Program-made: the position numbers and the translations under genes
Assembly: GCF_023343835.1 (NCBI RefSeq)
Contig: NC_064439.1
Coordinates: 33,492,508 to 33,556,507 of the forward strand
Length of the DNA stretch: 64,000 nt
Source: Lagopus muta
Taxonomy: Eukaryota > Chordata > Aves > Galliformes > Phasianidae
Reading direction: 5' to 3'
The notes under the pieces: model-generated
The model's input: only the letters and a program-made list of their open reading frames with translations
The model's database searches: none
What the model was told of the DNA's origin: nothing
Part shown: in pieces, positions 1 to 15,056 of the stretch
How the letters are laid out: every line of letters starts with the position of its first letter
How positions within the stretch are numbered: the stretch's first letter is position 1

Positions 1-55
1 CCATTGGTCCTCTGGTACCTGGCAATCCCATCACACCCACATCTCCCTTTTCACC
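1..55 (-). CDS. COLQ: COLQ exon 7 (partial, runs off the window)
   Basis: Acceptor CCTTAG| at 57-56, then GGT at 55-53. It encodes GEKGDVGVMGLPGTRGPM, matching GEKGDLGMMGLPGSRGPM of mammalian COLQ. The donor lies before position 1, so the exon is incomplete here. Confidence 0.92.
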
Positions 56-3824
<3,769 letters not shown>

Positions 3825-3851
3825 CTTTCTTCCTGGCCTGCCAATCTCCCC
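3825..3851 (-). CDS. COLQ: COLQ exon 5: 27-nt collagen micro-exon
   Basis: A 27-nt exon, phase 0, between a polypyrimidine acceptor TTTTTCTGGCAG| (3853-3852) and a |GTATGG donor (3824-3823). It encodes GEIGRPGRK, three Gly-X-Y triplets, matching GELGRPGRK in the mammalian protein. It was found only because the flanking exons required this piece. It is far too short for ORF-based detection. Confidence 0.9.
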
Positions 3852-4539
3852 CTGCCAGAAAAAGGAAATGTGTTAGACATATCACACAGACCACAGAGGC
3901 TCTTTAGTCAATGCATTTATAAAGAGCATTGGGAATACCTTTGCATTCAGAACTTTTTTTCCAGAAGTAAAATGAGAAGAATTACTTTAATGAAGCTCCT
4001 AGACTTTTCCTGCACTCTCAGCCCTGAATCTACAGCCACTTCCTTATCAAGAAAAGCAGGCAGTTGTGCCCAGTTTCAGGTAGGCATCATCATGGTACAA
4101 ATGCTTTGCAAGTCTGAAGCCATTCATTAATATCTAAACTGCTTTTAACATGAGCTGGCCCACACAAACAATGCTGTGTGGGTGAGCTCTGTCCCTCATG
4201 TCTTCCCAGAGGAGGAGGTGTTTTAAGTACAGGGATTAGTAAGAGCACTGATTTGGCACACAAGCTGCTCTCTCACCCATAGTGTAGAGACAGATAGTTG
4301 TCATGAGAAGCCATAAAAAAATATTTTGAGACTGAAAGTCAACATTGGAAGATAAAGCCTTAAATTATAGCTTCAAATCCATCCATAGATTTACATTCAA
4401 ATAAAGCAAATCCCCACGTGTATTTATGTCCCATCATAGACTAAACAGACATGAAAAAAAGTACATGCAACACCCTCCCTCCAATTCTTTTCCTTGACTT
4501 CTCAAAACCACACCAAACTTCATAACAACAGGCACTTAC

Positions 4540-4584
4540 TTTCTCCCCTTTTGGTCCCATTATACCAGGAATTCCTTGTGGACC
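4540..4584 (-). CDS. COLQ: COLQ exon 4: collagen repeat (five Gly-X-Y triplets)
   Basis: 45 nt, phase 0: acceptor CCCTAG|GGT, donor GAGAAA|GTAAGT. It encodes GPQGIPGIMGPKGEK, five perfect Gly-X-Y triplets. The 45-nt size is typical of fibril-type collagen exons. It corresponds to GPPGLPGKTGPKGEK of mammalian COLQ. Confidence 0.93.
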
Positions 4585-7186
4585 CTAGGGAGAGAAACAA
4601 ATGCTGTCATTGAGCTGTATCTGTGAGAAGGCATCAGGACGTTACCTTCCCTCAACCCACAGCCCAGTGGGTGTCAATGGGGAATGATGTAAACCCACAA
4701 GGTCAGGGTGTTGAATGTGCTATTTGAACACTGTCTCTAAATGCCAGGTCTGTGTCATTTCTGAAGGCAACTGGAGAGTTGCACTGACATGGGAAGTGCA
4801 GGGGCATCTCCTAAACAAAGAAAATAGGAAGAAAAAGGACCTAAGGCATAGGAAAGATCGTAGAATCATAGAATATCCTTAGTTAGACAAAACCCACAGG
4901 GAAAACTGAGTCCAACTCCTAGCTCTACACAGGACCATCCAAAAAATCAGATTCCATGAGTGAAAGTTTTGACCCAATATTTTTTGAAATCAGTCAGTGT
5001 GAGACCCTTACCACTGCCCTGGTGCTCAGACTCCCTCTGAGTAGCACCTCTACACAACCTTTTTCTGATATCCAACCCTCCTGCTTAAACAAATCCTAAA
5101 TTTCTAGTTAAACAGGAAACTTAGCTTTAATTTTTTTGTTCTCTGCAGCCTCCTGCTGCTTGGTGTGCAGCCCAGATGTAAGCTGTTCAGAGGAAATACT
5201 TGTTTTCTGTGAGCAATTTAAAAAACCATGAATCTGTGTTTCCCATGTTGTGTGAAGCTGCCTTTCAAAGATAAACAACAGCAACTTTTTGAACATCTTT
5301 TCTTACTTCCCTGAAATTATAACTGAATGAAGAGATGCGGCTTTGGGAAGCTGGACATAAATAATGGGCAAGGATGACATAATTTGAAACTCATGGTTAG
5401 AAAAGACAAAAAACGTCTTTGAAATAAAGACTGACCAAGCCTTACACATCTGTTTAAGCCACAAAACATTAAGATATTTCTCTCTCTCATGTGAGGCATA
5501 TTCCCCTTTCAGAAGATTTCTTAACCCATGGAGACCTTGAATCCCAGCTCAGAAAAAAACAGCTTTGTTTCTGGAGTGCTTCAGTCAAGAGATCCCCTTT
5601 TGTCTCCCAATGACTAAGGGAAACCCCATGAGCCATGCTGAAAGGAGCATTATGTTCACCATACAAATTGCTCACTTTAGGTTTGGAGCCTCGCTGTCTT
5701 ATACCATGCAAAACATGATGCAAATTGTACATGAGCAGGAGCAAACTGTATCCTCAAATGTAAATTACTCCAACTATTTTAGTCGTCAGAGTTATTTTAG
5801 GCTTTCAATAGTGTAAATCAGAATGTAGCTGATTATAGTCTGAATCAAAGTTTATCTACTTTTTTTTCATTTTATGCTAGGTTAAAATGGGAGGAATTAC
5901 ATGCAGAGTCACATCATTATAAATTTATTTATAAATTAATTCTCCTTATTATGACAAATTCACACATTTATAGCAGAAAGCAATTCAGAATTAATTCTTA
6001 GATTATTTTTAGCAACAGTAACATTTATTTTTCCATGACCATTGACACAAGTTTGTTGTCCAGAGGATTACTGGCTCTAACATTGTTCTAGAAAAAAAAC
6101 CTCACACTTAAAAATTCCAAAGCAATCTTAAACCCATCCCACTGTCTGTGCTGTGATACAATCTGTTGGCCTACTCCATTTAAAAACATTCTTGGAGGGA
6201 TCACAGATAATTCATTTGTGAGGTTAATTATCAGTTGGATCTTGCAAAACAACAGAATGGATATTATGGCTCTTCCCGTTCAAATCAGAGATGGTACAAA
6301 GAGGTTTTTTTTTCAAAAAGACAATCTGGTGAAGACTGAAAAACCAACAGCTTCTTCCACATGTGTTGCAGCTCTAGATGGTGGCCAGCCACACCACAGG
6401 GCTGCTCCATAATGCAGAGAAGACTTTTCTCAGCACTGGGCAACACAAACATTTGTTTTACCATCACTTCTCCATGTCTCCTAATTTACATGCTAAATGA
6501 CTTTCCCTTATGTTTTATTCTATATTGGATGGTACAGACTGGAATGAAAAAGCAGGTGGGTGGCATTCTCCTCAATTTGGAGACTTTTACAGAAAACTCT
6601 CCCTTACACGTGGAACATTTTCTCAGTAGATTTCAGGCTTCCTGCCCTAACTGTACAAAGTGTAGAAAATGAAAGATCAAATGGGCTGCCCAGCAAGCCA
6701 GGGGCAAAGACACACTGGATAAGCCTACATCTCCTGAGCCCCACCCAAAAGCCCTTCCTTATCCCTAGCCTGCACTGTAGGTATTATCCTTTACAGGGAG
6801 GTACTCCACAAACCTTCAAGTTCATTGCACCTCAGTTCTGCAGGCTTTCTTCTCATGTAACAAGAGTCTAAAGCAAACAAATAAACCAATAAAGAGCCTC
6901 AGAAAGAGGTGATGGCACCTCTGGGGTTCTTCAGGGTTGCTACCCACTGTAAAACTCCATGAAAATGAAAGCTGAACTTCAAACTTGAAATATTCAGGGC
7001 AGGGATGAGAACACAAGGTAAAAAACCAACACGATTTATGCATAGTCATGTCAAAACGAATTTAAGCCAGAGCTTGATATGCTTATTAGGCTATAAAAGG
7101 CATTTACAGAAAACGTTTAACAGCATTACAAGGACTTTGGAGCGAGTGAGAGAGTACTGTGGTTTGGTCACAAATGCATCACTCAC
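4585..7186 (-). other. COLQ intron 3
   Basis: Contains a CR1 3' end (4861-5095). Otherwise AT-rich unique sequence with short AT palindromes near 5930-5945 and no supported coding sequence. The small intron 4 (3852-4539) likewise holds nothing recognised. Confidence 0.75.
4861..5095 (-). mobile_element. CR1 LINE 3' fragment
   Basis: Begins TAGAATCATAGAAT, the complement of the CR1 3' terminus, then continues through GAGTCCAACTCCTAGCTCTACACAG-type sequence typical of avian CR1. The 3' end lies at the left, so the element is on the minus strand, in sense with COLQ. Heavily 5'-truncated, no intact ORF. Confidence 0.85.
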
Positions 7187-7291
7187 CTGGGGGCCAGGAG
7201 GCCCTGCAGGGCAACGTGACTCAGGCAGAGAGAAGGCCTGTGTTGTCTGGAGCTCTTGACACAACTCCTTCATGTCCAGATCAAGCAGCTT
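7187..7291 (-). CDS. COLQ: COLQ exon 3: N-terminal non-collagenous stretch and start of the Gly-X-Y helix
   Basis: 105 nt, phase 0 at both ends: acceptor TTACGTAG|AAG at 7293-7292, donor CCCAG|GTGAGT at 7186-7185. It encodes KLLDLDMKELCQELQTTQAF then SLPESRCPAGPPGPQ. The start resembles the LLSPDMKNLMLELETSQ part of mammalian COLQ, and the collagen repeat begins at the final GPPGPQ. Cysteines at residues 84 and 100 precede the helix and could form inter-chain disulfides; I recall only one cysteine in this segment in human. Confidence 0.93.
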
Positions 7292-8836
7292 CTACGTAAG
7301 ATAAAATGTACGAGTGAGCACTTACAGAAAACATGGAAAAATACACAGCCACTACAGCCTGAAGAGCACTTATTCACTGCCTTAGGGAGAAGCCTGTGAT
7401 TTGTCACGAGGTTATCTTCATGGATGCTTCAACATTATCACTTCAGCATGGTGTTCTGTCCCATGTTTCCTCCTCCTTTTCCAGGCGCGCTGCAGCTGGG
7501 CTATCGCATCCCCCCTGAGCCAGCGTGGGACCCAGGGCTATTCTTAGCCTTGACCCTGCTCCCTCCATCACGCTTCACAAGTGGCAACTCCTCTCCAAAA
7601 ATAGCAGCTTTGCTCTAATAATACAGGCTGCACTCAGAAGGGATGTGGGCAGTGTGAACTTCGTTCCAGTAGATATCAACCAGGCACTCATTCACTGCCA
7701 ACCAGAGGCAATTCCCTTGAAGACCAATAGATCTCTAATAATTTGACTTTAAAATTGGGCTTGCACGAGCAAACTGGTATGCTTATGTCCTATCAGAAAA
7801 GATACCTATCTCCCCTAGAAATAAAAGCAAGCACCGAGGCAGAAACACCGGGTTAATAAAGTTGCTGTACATCATCCAGGTGAAAAGCCATTTTCCAGAA
7901 AAATTCCAACCATAAACTTCAAAGTACAGAGTCCTCACTGAGAATTCACACAGCTCCCACTTTCCTAGTAACCACTTAATTTTTTATTTTTTTATTTTAT
8001 TTATGGGGAGATGGTGCCAGGAGTAATTTTATATTCAGATTACTTTCTGGAATATTTGGTTGTGGTCCCAAACTCATTCTCACTGAGGGGCCTGAAGCAA
8101 TACACCATGTTTCCTAAGGGGATCTTTTCTCTGAGTCTTCTTCCCAGGAAACCATGGCACAGGCAGGAGAGGGTTAGGCAAGGGATGAGAAAAGGTTTTG
8201 GGTTGGGGAAATAATACACTGAGCTCAATCCCATTATCTTTGAAGGCAACAGGGGATTTTATGCTGTATTTTTCCTTGGATTAGTTCTCATCAGAAATTT
8301 TTCTGATCACTATAAGTATATAGTGCTTGTGATAATTGCTATATTTGGATATGGTAAATGAAGAGTAGAATTAAGAAACAGGATTTACTAGTAGGTGGAA
8401 AAATTCATTATGTTGGGATGGAAAACATATTGGAGGTAACAGGCCCTGGTAATAAGTGCATGTGGTCAAACTGCTGTACCATATACTCCACTGTATACCA
8501 TGTGCTGTTTATGTTAACGTGTATGGATAGATACATACCATATAAAGCAGGAATATCCATATGTGTGTGAGTGAAAAATCCATACCAGCTACTCAAACAC
8601 ACCCTTCATTTTTGCATAATGGTGGGAACAAATTCCACAGAAGGATTTCGGGACCTTTATGTAACAAAGGCAAAAATGATGCAAAATAGGACATCTGTAG
8701 CCAGATCTGTAGCTGTCACAGCCAGAGGTGTTTGCTGAGTGACACCATGAAGAAGTGTTCAGAAAGGACGTGTCAGTGTTTGTCAAACATCAAAACTCAT
8801 GTAAGAAGAAGAGGAAGGCCCCTCGGCCACACTTAC
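7292..8836 (-). other. COLQ intron 2
   Basis: About 1.5 kb between the exon 3 acceptor and the exon 2 donor. AT-rich unique sequence with a T/A-rich run near 7980-8003. Nothing else recognised. Confidence 0.7.
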
Positions 8837-8949
8837 AGAGCTCCAGTCGTGCCTGAGGCGTGGTGGCGGGAACATGGGCGGCGGCGGCGGGATGAGGAAG
8901 CAGCACGCTCTGTGGGGAGGCTGCTGCTTCTGTTCCAAACAAGGGAGAT
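8837..8949 (-). CDS. COLQ: COLQ exon 2: proline-rich attachment domain (PRAD)
   Basis: The exon is flanked by a GAACAG| acceptor (8951-8950) and a |GTAAGT donor (8836-8835). It is 113 nt: 2 nt completing an Asp codon plus 37 codons. It encodes an adjacent Cys pair (residues 51-52) followed by [15 protein letters not shown]. This is the PRAD, the motif that organises four AChE T-subunit tails; in the family the two cysteines form disulfides with the catalytic subunits. Mammalian COLQ, as I recall it, reads PPPPPLFPPPFF here. The bird exon therefore keeps the Pro5-x-Phe-Pro3 core but has Arg-Leu in place of the final Phe-Phe. The proline codons form a GCC-rich run that is easily missed in a plus-strand reading. 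Confidence 0.92.
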
Positions 8950-9170
8950 CTGTTCAACACAAACACTCATCCGTTGTCTTGAACACCACAAATATTTCTC
9001 ACAGAATAAGGTGAGCTTCCATTCCACACCACTTTTCTACATCCTTTGTCCACTGAAGCATCTAAGCAAAAATTTCAGATTCCATGCAGTCCCTCAAATA
9101 TACAATGTCCCTCATATTCTGAAGGCTATGCTGAGTCTCAAACACTTAACATGGCAATGAAATAGGCCTA

Positions 9171-9195
9171 TTTCTCTCTCTCACTCTCTCTCTTA
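9171..9195. repeat. CT microsatellite
   Basis: Imperfect (CT)n, TCTCTCTCTCACTCTCTCTC, within COLQ intron 1. Confidence 0.8.
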
Positions 9196-12113
9196 TTGTT
9201 CTAAAAGTCTATTAGAAACAGCATCTTCCTGTTCCCATCAAATGCAGTAAATATTTATTTGTGTCTGTTGGCTTTTACTCTGAACACTGGCAGCCAGAAC
9301 GGGTGTCTGTGAAATGAGGGGTGGCAGGGAGCCAGATACTGTAGGAAGAAAAGCCTATGGTGAAGTATCTGGTATTAATTGAAAATCCCCAAATTAAGTT
9401 TATAGGAAGATAAACTTGGCAAAATTGCTACATTTGTGTGCAAATCGGTTGCAGGCCTGCTTTTGTCACATCTTAGGGTAAGACAGATTTCTCTAAGGGG
9501 CAGAAATAAATGCAGGTTTTCAAATGTCTCAGAAGATGTATTACATCATGTTTCACTACCCCACATTCATGGGGACAGCACTTCCCCAGTCCTGATGCAC
9601 AGAAAGCAGCTGTCCAGATGAGTGTGGTTGTTAAGACCTCAGAGTGGCTGCCCAAGCAGCAGCTCAGGTGCTCTCTCAGCTCCTTGGGTGTCAGTGACAG
9701 ACCCACTGGCAGGGGTCACCTCAGGCATGTAGCCACTTGTACACAGAGGCCAGTTGCAGCTGGTTCCACTGATGCCGGGTTAAATCAGACCTTGCCTGTA
9801 GAGACAATCTACGCACAGGGTTCAAGGGAACGCATTTCATAAACTTCATTTCAGTTACCTTTCTTAACAAGAATATTTATCACAAAGTTCTATTGCTTTC
9901 CTTTCTCAAAAAAAAAAAAAAAAAAAAATCATCACAGATTGCTACTGGCACCAGTCTTCAGAAGTGACTTACGCTATGCAGGCTTTTTTCTCTAATAAAA
10001 CTATTTGAGATGATATCTTTGAGAGGTGAGACAAAGGGTCCACAATAAAGACTTCTCTCCTCAACTTTTCCTCCAAAGTTTGAACTCAACAAAAAGCTTC
10101 AGTTCATGCACACAATAAAATACAGAGATAAACAATACAGCCTGACCCTGACTTCAATTACTGTTAAACAGCTGTAACAAAGGTCTTGAATTTTAAGCCT
10201 ACATACTTCTGGGGTTTTCTTAATTCCAGGACTGTATTTGAACATGTTGCATTGGGACTAAAATGCATATTGTTAAAAAAATGCATATTGTTACGTGCAG
10301 CTTGTAATCTAAAAAGACATACAGTTTGATTATGATTTATTATTATCTTAGGCTACATGACAATATGCTGTTTCTTAGTAATGCATTATTCTAGATCAAT
10401 TTCAGTAAGTTTATTGTCATTCAACATGAATATCAGAGATGGTCTGACATGGCTTAATTGCTAAGAGATCGCTAACAGTCACTGTAGAAGAAGGTTTGCA
10501 TTGCTGCAGTTGTAATACTACTTATAAAATAAAAACAATATTAAAAAAAGAAATTAGGAAATTAAATATTTTGTACCTTAAATATTTTGCAAGGATAAGA
10601 TTAACTATAAGTGTACATCTACAGTTTTAACTGGATACTTATCATGTCCTTATGAGTAAAGTCAAGTTCTGGGTTATAAAATATTGGGATATTCCTTTTC
10701 TTGGAATCTAAGTTTGAAATTCTTTGAAATATTTTTATTATGAAAACCATTAGAGCTAACAAAGTTGGCAGCAAAATAGCCATTGATTTCCTTGTTAGGC
10801 TAGCTGGCTGTAAGCAAATGCAATTTATATTGTTAGGCTCCAGGTCAGCTTTGTTTGCTAAATACAGCTTCATAACACTCTAGTCCCCATCAGTGGAAAA
10901 AATCTCAGCCCAAGAATAGGGCTGTCAGTTTTCTGTGAAATGCAAAGGCCCTGCCTACACAGGGAGTTTGTTTACACATCTTGTATGGAAACTGCCCTTC
11001 CAACATCTTTGATACCAAAGAAAGTATTCAGTAAGAGAAGGAAGACAAAATGAAAAACTCCTTATTGAACTCATCTAAATGGCAGTTGGCTTCAGAGAGC
11101 ATAACAATTAAAATAATCAGAAAGTGTTAAGTGTTTTCAAATTGAAATTATTTTTACTATTCAAAAAGTATTCAAGAAAGTGACTACCTCAATTTATAGG
11201 TATAGGAGTAGTGGTTGCTTCAAGAAATAAGGTATTTTAGATAGGCTGTTGCATTGTTTCACTGCATTGCTGCAGACTGCTTACTTCTGGTGCTGGCTGG
11301 AAGTCAAAAGCTGTGATGTGAGATAGTCCAAAGCAGAGCCGGAGAAGAGATGGGCACTGCCTGGGCCATCCAGAGCAGGGCCCATACAAGGGTCCCGAGC
11401 CCTCCTAGATCTGATCCTAGAGCTAACCTAACATTGCGAACCCCTGTGGCTACTACAGAGGTAACAGAAGTGCTGCACCAGGTACAGCATAGATTTACAG
11501 GATTCCATTGCAATAAATGGTATGTAAACTGGGAAAGTGACCTCCGCGCTGCAAACACGAAGGTGTAGGCTAGCTGGATCAAGGACAATGGCAGGACAAA
11601 AGGGCATGGCAGGAAAAAAATATTTAACATGTGTTTCCCTCCCTATTTGATGCCAGATTCATCTCACAAACCCTGACCAGAAGCCGAGCTGCTTTCCAAA
11701 GCCATGTCCCCAGTAGCTGCACAGTGGCCTGCCTGTTCACTGGCTGGCATGGCCAGCCCACCAGACACCTCTGGCCACTGACACCCAGCCCCAAGTGCTT
11801 CCCCACTTGGATGGTGGTCAGAATTAATAATAATCGAGCTGGGCAGATGAGTTAGTTAATGAATGTGGGCTTGCCGGCTGAGACTGAGAGCTTATCTGTT
11901 TTCCCTCTGTTCATTAGGCTCCTCTCAACTGCTTTGCAAGGATGGCAGCTCGCCACAGGCAGTGGCCATCAGGTGTTACCCTGTGTATATACTCAAGGTG
12001 ACCATTTCTTCCCTTTGAAATCAGAAAACGTTAAGAGCTGCCAAAGTGATCGTTCCCGGGGCAGGGAGCCACATGAGGAGGCGCGGGTGAAGGTGGGCAG
12101 GTAGAGCTGGGGT

Positions 12114-12141
12114 GCTCCAGACATGAGCTCATGTCTGGAGC
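12114..12141. repeat. Perfect 28-bp palindrome
   Basis: The left arm GCTCCAGACATGAG is followed immediately by its exact reverse complement, with no spacer. The centre is GAGCTC. It lies inside COLQ intron 1. The function is unknown. Confidence 0.9.
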
Positions 12142-14740
12142 TGGGTCAGACAGCTGGGCTCAGGAACAGGGTACATCTCTCTGTCCTCATGAACACAAGC
12201 CTTATGGCCTAAATATACCCTTTTCTATGTATCAGGTGATGTAAATATAGCACTGAAATGCAGCAAATCTACAGCTTATGCACTGATATCTGCGCTGCAG
12301 GAGCTACAGGATGGAGCTATCTCCCCATCCCCTTTGATGAAACAATAAATACTCCAGCAATGGATAGAAATATGAAAATACTGTGTCAGAAATCCTAATC
12401 CCCAGGGTGGCTACCAGCTGTGGCAGAATTTACACGCATTTCACCATCTGCCATATAGACTGAAGCTGTCATAATAAATAAATACACAGAAATGTTTAAA
12501 ATGAGCTGGCGCTCAAAAACTCTTGCAGATAGCATGGACCCTGGCATGCTGCCTAGTCAGTATTCACTCAGACAGTTTGGGTTTGCTTCTATTGGCTTCC
12601 ACTTGCTGAGGTTCAGGACTCTAGACACAGCTCACAGATGCTGGCAGCTCTATATGCTTTTTCTCCATGCATGAGAAGTTGAGGCACAGAGAAGTCAAGC
12701 AACACCCCCACAGTCATGGATGACTTGATAACAGAATGGGAATGAGAGTTTCAGTCCTGTCAATTGCAATACTTCGTCCCAATAATGTTATGAATCAATT
12801 ATAAAACTCAATTTCTTGCCATACTATAATGATGTTACAAATACATTGAGTATTAAAGAGCTTTGTACCACCCCTAGAAGAGCCTGAAGCCCTAAGTCTT
12901 CATGCAAGATGGCTGCTGTGTCAGACTTCTGCCTGCTATTCTCTGTCACACATTCCTCTCCCACTTTGTCTGTGAGATCAGTAGCACCAGAGCAGACACC
13001 AGTGCCATCCCTCTCCAACTGCAAGACTGCAGGGCTGGCATGGATCAGAAGTGTGCTTGACTTTGATGTTGGTCCATTGTGTGCTCAGACAGTCCCAGAC
13101 AATCTGTCGGGGGACATGGATGCTGTACACTCTGAAAGGTACCAGAGAAATGCTTTCAAATTCCTGTTAGAAACTTTGATACCATGGACTACATTAATTC
13201 CTTGTGACTGCCTCACAGCAACAGAATCACAGCCCAGCTGACTTTATTCCCTGGCCTTTCACAAAGAAATAGCTCTGATTGACTTGGTGTTGTAAAAAAT
13301 CATGGCTTTGTAGGTTGGAGAGACTAAAAGAGTCCACTGATACTTTTCCATAGGCACAAGAAAACTGAAATTGCAGCCCTAACTTCTTTAAGTGAAGCAT
13401 CTCCATATATTTGCATGCAAGCCTGGATACATATATACTAGCAAAAAACGAGTAACAGCTGCTTTTCTCTTTCCACCCACTCTGACAGACCTCTTTTGCA
13501 CTCTTCCTATACCCACCTTTCCCTACATCCATCTTCTATTCCAAATGCTCTATTCCCACTATAGTTGTCTGCAAACAGAGAGCATTCCCCTGATACCCTT
13601 TTCATTAAAGAGATGATTCCCTGGAGAAGAGAAGGGAAGAAGCACATTTAGGATAGTTTCTGTGAATTCCTATTGGCTTTTGCTCCCTCTCCTATTCTAG
13701 ATCCTTCTCAAAGACTTCCCCTTGAGGGCTGAAAGGGCTTTTCCCATTTCCTTCTACCTACTATGTTACAGCATGAAATAGGTTAGCAAAGCCTCCATGC
13801 TAAAAATTGCCATGATCTATAAAACATTCAACACTTTCCATTTTAGCCAGTACACTGCAAATTTTCTTTCTTTGTGCACATCTCACCCCTATGGTTTCCA
13901 TGCTGCCCTGTGTGCCCAGCACTGCCAGCTAAAACAGCACCATGCCAATTCCTGTGCTCACATCTGCCTCAGGTGGCAGAACTTGTTCACCCCAAACAAG
14001 TCTGAGGTGCCCTCTCCAGGGGAACTTCTGTAGCCTGAAGCCAGACACCTGCTTCGCTTGTAACACAAGGCATGTCCCACAGAAATAAAATGGAACTGGC
14101 CTCCAGCTTGTCCCATCTGCCAGTACTTTGGGAGTCCCGGTTTGGTATTTCAGGATGCTTATCAGCTTACCACTAGAAGCCAGCTGTGCTGACCTTTATA
14201 TTAAACCAGGGTGAAATAGGAACGCCTGGTCCTTCAACCCGATCATCTGCATTTCCTGCAGTAAATGAAGGTTCATGATACTCATCCTAAGCAACAAATA
14301 GCTGAGCCCTTTCTATTTGCATTTTAGCCAATTTTGTGATTTTATTTTTTTACAATTTGTGTATTTTCAGTCAGCAATTCAGATTCAAATAGGTTGTGCC
14401 CTGTGGAGCCCACAGCTCCCTTCTTTTGGGAAAGCAGAGACAAAGGCAGAGAAGGTGTTAGGAACACTGCCAGTAACATTCAGTCCCGTTGCATTTGTTT
14501 AAATTAATCAACCATACTTTTTCCATAAGGCTTTGCGTTGAATATTGATCTCAGGAAAAAAATCAATCAATTGATACATTTGTATGATACATAAAAGGAA
14601 GTTTGGGTCAGAAAAAGCACAGATACTGCTCTTCTCCAGCTCCTGGAGGTATATCAAATACTTTCTGTATCCATGCAGAGCCCAAGAAACCTGCAGCATG
14701 GATGAGCAGAAAAGGGGAAGAGGAAGGAGAGGATAACAGA

Positions 14741-15056
14741 GAATCATAGAACTGTTTGAGTTGGAAGGAACTTCTAAAGGTCATCTAGTCCAACTCTGTA
14801 TCTGCGCAGTGCCCCATCCAGCCTGACCTTGAACATCTCCAGCAATGGGGCTTCTACCAATTCTATGTGCAACCCATTCCAGTGCCTCACCATCCTCACG
14901 GTAAGAAACTTCTTCCTTCTATTCAATCTAAAGCTCCACTCCTTTAGTTTGAAGCCATATCCCCTTGTCTCGTCCTCTTCTTTCTTACAGACCCCCTTTA
15001 GATACTGAGGGGCTTCTCTCACATCTCTCTGGAGCCTTCTCTTCACCACAGCCATG
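14741..15056 (-). mobile_element. CR1 LINE 3' fragment with remnant of ORF2 C-terminus
   Basis: Starts GAATCATAGAACTG at the 3' end and reads into sequence whose minus-strand translation keeps the tail of the CR1 ORF2 protein. The stretch resembles the family's HWNxLxxE...LExFKxRLDGAL signature (VRHWNGLHIELVEAPLLEMF then KVRLDGALRRY). An open stretch of 93 codons remains (14774-15055), but the upstream reverse transcriptase is missing, so the element is dead. Confidence 0.9.

Noticed and set aside
8732..9160. Plus-strand 142-codon open frame
   Set aside because: It is the shadow of COLQ exon 2 on the other strand; the GCC-rich proline codons read as Arg/Gly there.
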